Assembly: GCA_014859895.1 (NCBI GenBank)
Contig: JACZKS010000090.1
Span: forward strand, 1 to 64,000
Reading direction: 5' to 3'
Source: Rhodospirillales bacterium
Lineage (GTDB): Bacteria > Pseudomonadota > Alphaproteobacteria > Rhodospirillales > Shumkoniaceae
Length of the DNA stretch: 64,000 bases
The notes under the pieces were generated by a model. It ran no database searches. It saw only the letters and a list, made by a program, of their open reading frames with translations, and was not told the DNA's origin. Made by a program: the position numbers and the translations under genes. Shown here piece by piece: positions 62,061-64,000 of the stretch; the first letter of the stretch is position 1; every line of letters begins with the position of its first letter.

Positions 62061-64000
62061 CTAGGCGTCGAGTAGCCGGCGGGTGGCGCGGCGATCGACG
62101 GCCAGCGGCACCACGCCGCGGGCGGCATCGGTGACGCCGTCCATGAGGTTGCAGGCGGCGATGTCGAGCAGCCTGTCCTCCATGCGGGCCTGGCGTTCGG
62201 CGAACAGCGGCGCGCGGCCGGGGTCGGCGGCGGGGTCGAGCGGCTTCTCCTCGCCGCCGAGGAAGGTGGCACGCTCCAGCAGGTCGATGCGCGCCGAGCT
62301 CAGGTTCAGACGCAGGACGTCGCCGTCATGCAGATAGCCGATGCCGCCGCCGTCGAAGGCCTCGGGCACCGTGTGGCCGATGCAGGCGCCCTTGGTGACC
62401 CCGGAATAGCGGCCGTCGGTCATCAGAATCGACGAGCTTTCGAGGATGCGATGGTGGCGCAGGTTCTGGCTGGGTGCGAACATCTCGGGCATGCCGTAGG
62501 CGCGCGGCCCCTGCCCGGCAATGATGAAGGCGAAGGACAGCCAGCCCTTTTCCAGCATGCTCTTGTGATCGGCGTCCGGGTTGCCGCCGTTGCGCGTGAC
62601 CACCGCACGGATGAGGGCGGCATCCAGCCCCTCGGTCCGCCCGAGGTGCTCGACGAGGTCGGAGCGCGCGAAGTCGGCGTTGCAGGCGGCTTCGTTCTCG
62701 TAATAGCGCACCACGAAGACATGATCGTCGAAGTGATCGTAAAGGGCGTCCGACATGCCCGAAACCTTGACCACCGCGTTGTCGAAGAAGCTGCCGGTCA
62801 GCACTTCCACGCCCGAGCGGGGCCTGATCGGCCGCGTGCGGATGACGGCGCGATCGCCCAGCGTGGGATCGACCGGGACGGTCAGATCCTTGATGCGATC
62901 CCCCCAGGTGCCACCGGTGACGGTCGGGGCGTCAAGATCCATGGCGGCGCCGAGGTCGGTGAGCACGCGATACAGGCTTTCCATGCCGCGGTGCTGGCCG
63001 GCCGCGAACTGCTGGGCCAGCGCGAAGGTGTCGCGGCCCTCGGTCAGGGAATGGGCGAAGATTTCATGCACCGGGGTTTCCTGGCGGACGCGGCGGTAGT
63101 CCTGGATGGTCACGTCGAAGCCGGCGTGACGCATGATCATCGGCAGGTGCAGCAGGATGTTGGAAGACGACCCGGTGGCGTTGTGGATACGAACCAGGTT
63201 GGCGAAGTTGCGCCGAAGGATCTCGCTTACCCGGAATGCCGGCTTGTTGAGCAGGCCGAACAGCGAGTCGACGCCGCTCATGACCGCCTCGTCGCTCGGC
63301 AGGTCGGTCAGCAGTTCCAGTTCCGGCGGCACCAGGCCGAAGGCGGCCAGCAGCGTGCGCGACGAGTTGCCGGTGCCGTTGAAGGCGCAAACGCCGCCCT
63401 TCGTGTGGCAGGTGGCGCCGGCCAGTTCGTCGAGCAGGCGCCGCTTGGTCGCGGCATCGACAAGGCCAAGGTTGAGCGCCCGCTCCAACTGCCCGGCGAA
63501 GGCCTCGTCCGAGGAGCATTGGAGGATGTAGTGCATGTTCTCCTCGATGTCCTCGGCCAAATCGGCGTGGCCGGCGGCGCGGGCCGACTCGCCGACGCCG
63601 CGCAGGGCCTTGGCGGTGGCGGCGGGGATGGTGCCGCCCTTCAGCACGTGGGCCGGGGCGAACAGCGCCCATACCGGCGCCTGGTTGCCGCGATGGGCGC
63701 GCGCCACGTCGGCGGCGGCCAAGCCGGCCAGCACCGCCGACGGCGACTTGTCGCAGCCGGCCAGCACATAGGCGGCGTGATAGCTGTGGCCCTCGAAATT
63801 GACGTTGACGATGGCCGCGGTCTGATTGCGCGAAGCCAGTGAATAGCTCTGGCCGATATTGTTCTGGGCGGTGCCGTCGCAGATCACCGGAAACGAGAAG
63901 GTGAACGGCACGCCGCCGTTCTGCCAAACGCGCGCCGCCGCCATCAGGATATGGTCGCGATCCAGCAGATGGGCCGGATGGTCGAGGCTGCCGGCGATGA
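62061..64000 (-). CDS. IlvD/Edd family dehydratase, YjhG/YagF (xylonate dehydratase) branch, N-terminus cut
   Basis: About 645 residues are visible and the frame is open to the window edge (HLLDRDHILMAAARVW lies upstream of the first Met at 63944), so the true start is outside. Fe-S/Mg region CDGTAQNNIGQSYS and GCDKSPSAVLAGL, plus FAPAHVLKGGTIP and TKGGVCAFNGTGNSSRT, place it in the sugar-acid dehydratase branch. Such enzymes turn D-xylonate or similar acids into 2-keto-3-deoxy acids. It is convergent with a TRAP operon that may import its substrate. Confidence 0.9.
   Translation of the reverse strand, partial: IAGSLDHPAHLLDRDHILMAAARVWQNGGVPFTFSFPVICDGTAQNNIGQSYSLASRNQTAAIVNVNFEGHSYHAAYVLAGCDKSPSAVLAGLAAADVARAHRGNQAPVWALFAPAHVLKGGTIPAATAKALRGVGESARAAGHADLAEDIEENMHYILQCSSDEAFAGQLERALNLGLVDAATKRRLLDELAGATCHTKGGVCAFNGTGNSSRTLLAAFGLVPPELELLTDLPSDEAVMSGVDSLFGLLNKPAFRVSEILRRNFANLVRIHNATGSSSNILLHLPMIMRHAGFDVTIQDYRRVRQETPVHEIFAHSLTEGRDTFALAQQFAAGQHRGMESLYRVLTDLGAAMDLDAPTVTGGTWGDRIKDLTVPVDPTLGDRAVIRTRPIRPRSGVEVLTGSFFDNAVVKVSGMSDALYDHFDDHVFVVRYYENEAACNADFARSDLVEHLGRTEGLDAALIRAVVTRNGGNPDADHKSMLEKGWLSFAFIIAGQGPRAYGMPEMFAPSQNLRHHRILESSSILMTDGRYSGVTKGACIGHTVPEAFDGGGIGYLHDGDVLRLNLSSARIDLLERATFLGGEEKPLDPAADPGRAPLFAERQARMEDRLLDIAACNLMDGVTDAARGVVPLAVDRRATRRLLDA

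Overview
The window is GC-rich, densely coded DNA (mostly ATGA-type or short-gap operons) from what looks like an alphaproteobacterium, most likely of the Rhodospirillales type. This is inferred from the abundance of TRAP transporters, the GntR/FCD regulators, an RpoH-type sigma factor and small cold-shock-linked proteins; the genus cannot be assigned. No rRNA, tRNA, CRISPR array, insertion sequence or phage gene was seen.

Layout. 1-846: end of an anaerobic sulfatase-maturase-like radical SAM gene with a SEC-C tail. 855-6.7 kb (minus strand): a sugar-acid catabolic unit of SDR dehydrogenase, enolase-superfamily dehydratase/racemase, fused TRAP permease, TRAP binding protein and GntR regulator. 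6.9-9.8 kb (minus): the YdbH-YnbE-YdbL envelope lipid-transport trio. 9.9-14.3 kb (minus): a groEL without groES and hflK-hflC with a small membrane companion. 14.4-31.9 kb: a stress, copper and envelope island with CspA and small proteins, multicopper oxidase, copper P-type ATPase, RpoH-like sigma factor, a chain of tiny His/Met/Cys-rich membrane proteins, an unusual hemerythrin, a YHS protein, an ICMT-type methyltransferase, an MFS permease, a CcdA-type thiol transporter, two DUF1573 proteins, Lgt, a peptidoglycan-binding protein and a TVP38 protein. Two directly repeated ~145-bp leader elements lie in this island.

31.9-42.4 kb: a LysR gene divergent from a large plus-strand amino-acid or opine catabolic cluster. 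It holds a three-subunit flavin/Fe-S dehydrogenase, an ALDH, DapB-like and DapA-like enzymes, a polar amino-acid ABC transporter and a saccharopine-dehydrogenase-family enzyme. 42.4-46.6 kb (minus): GntR, two Gfo/Idh/MocA oxidoreductases and a LysR. 46.8-52.7 kb (plus): two CYTH-fold proteins, a DASS/SLC13-type anion transporter and a 1012-residue membrane protein whose N-terminal half carries a degenerate PHP phosphoesterase signature. I consider this the most likely undescribed module.

52.7-58.8 kb: a GntR gene divergent from an arylmalonate-decarboxylase/maleate-isomerase-type enzyme, a dihydropyrimidinase-type cyclic amidohydrolase and a TRAP transporter, probably for a cyclic ureide or imide. 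58.9-61.9 kb: another TRAP transporter, closed by a bidirectional terminator. 62.06 kb to the end (minus): a sugar-acid dehydratase of the IlvD/Edd family, YjhG/YagF branch, cut by the window edge. Much of the window is therefore uptake plus catabolism of organic acids, with a metal, thiol and envelope-stress island in the first half.
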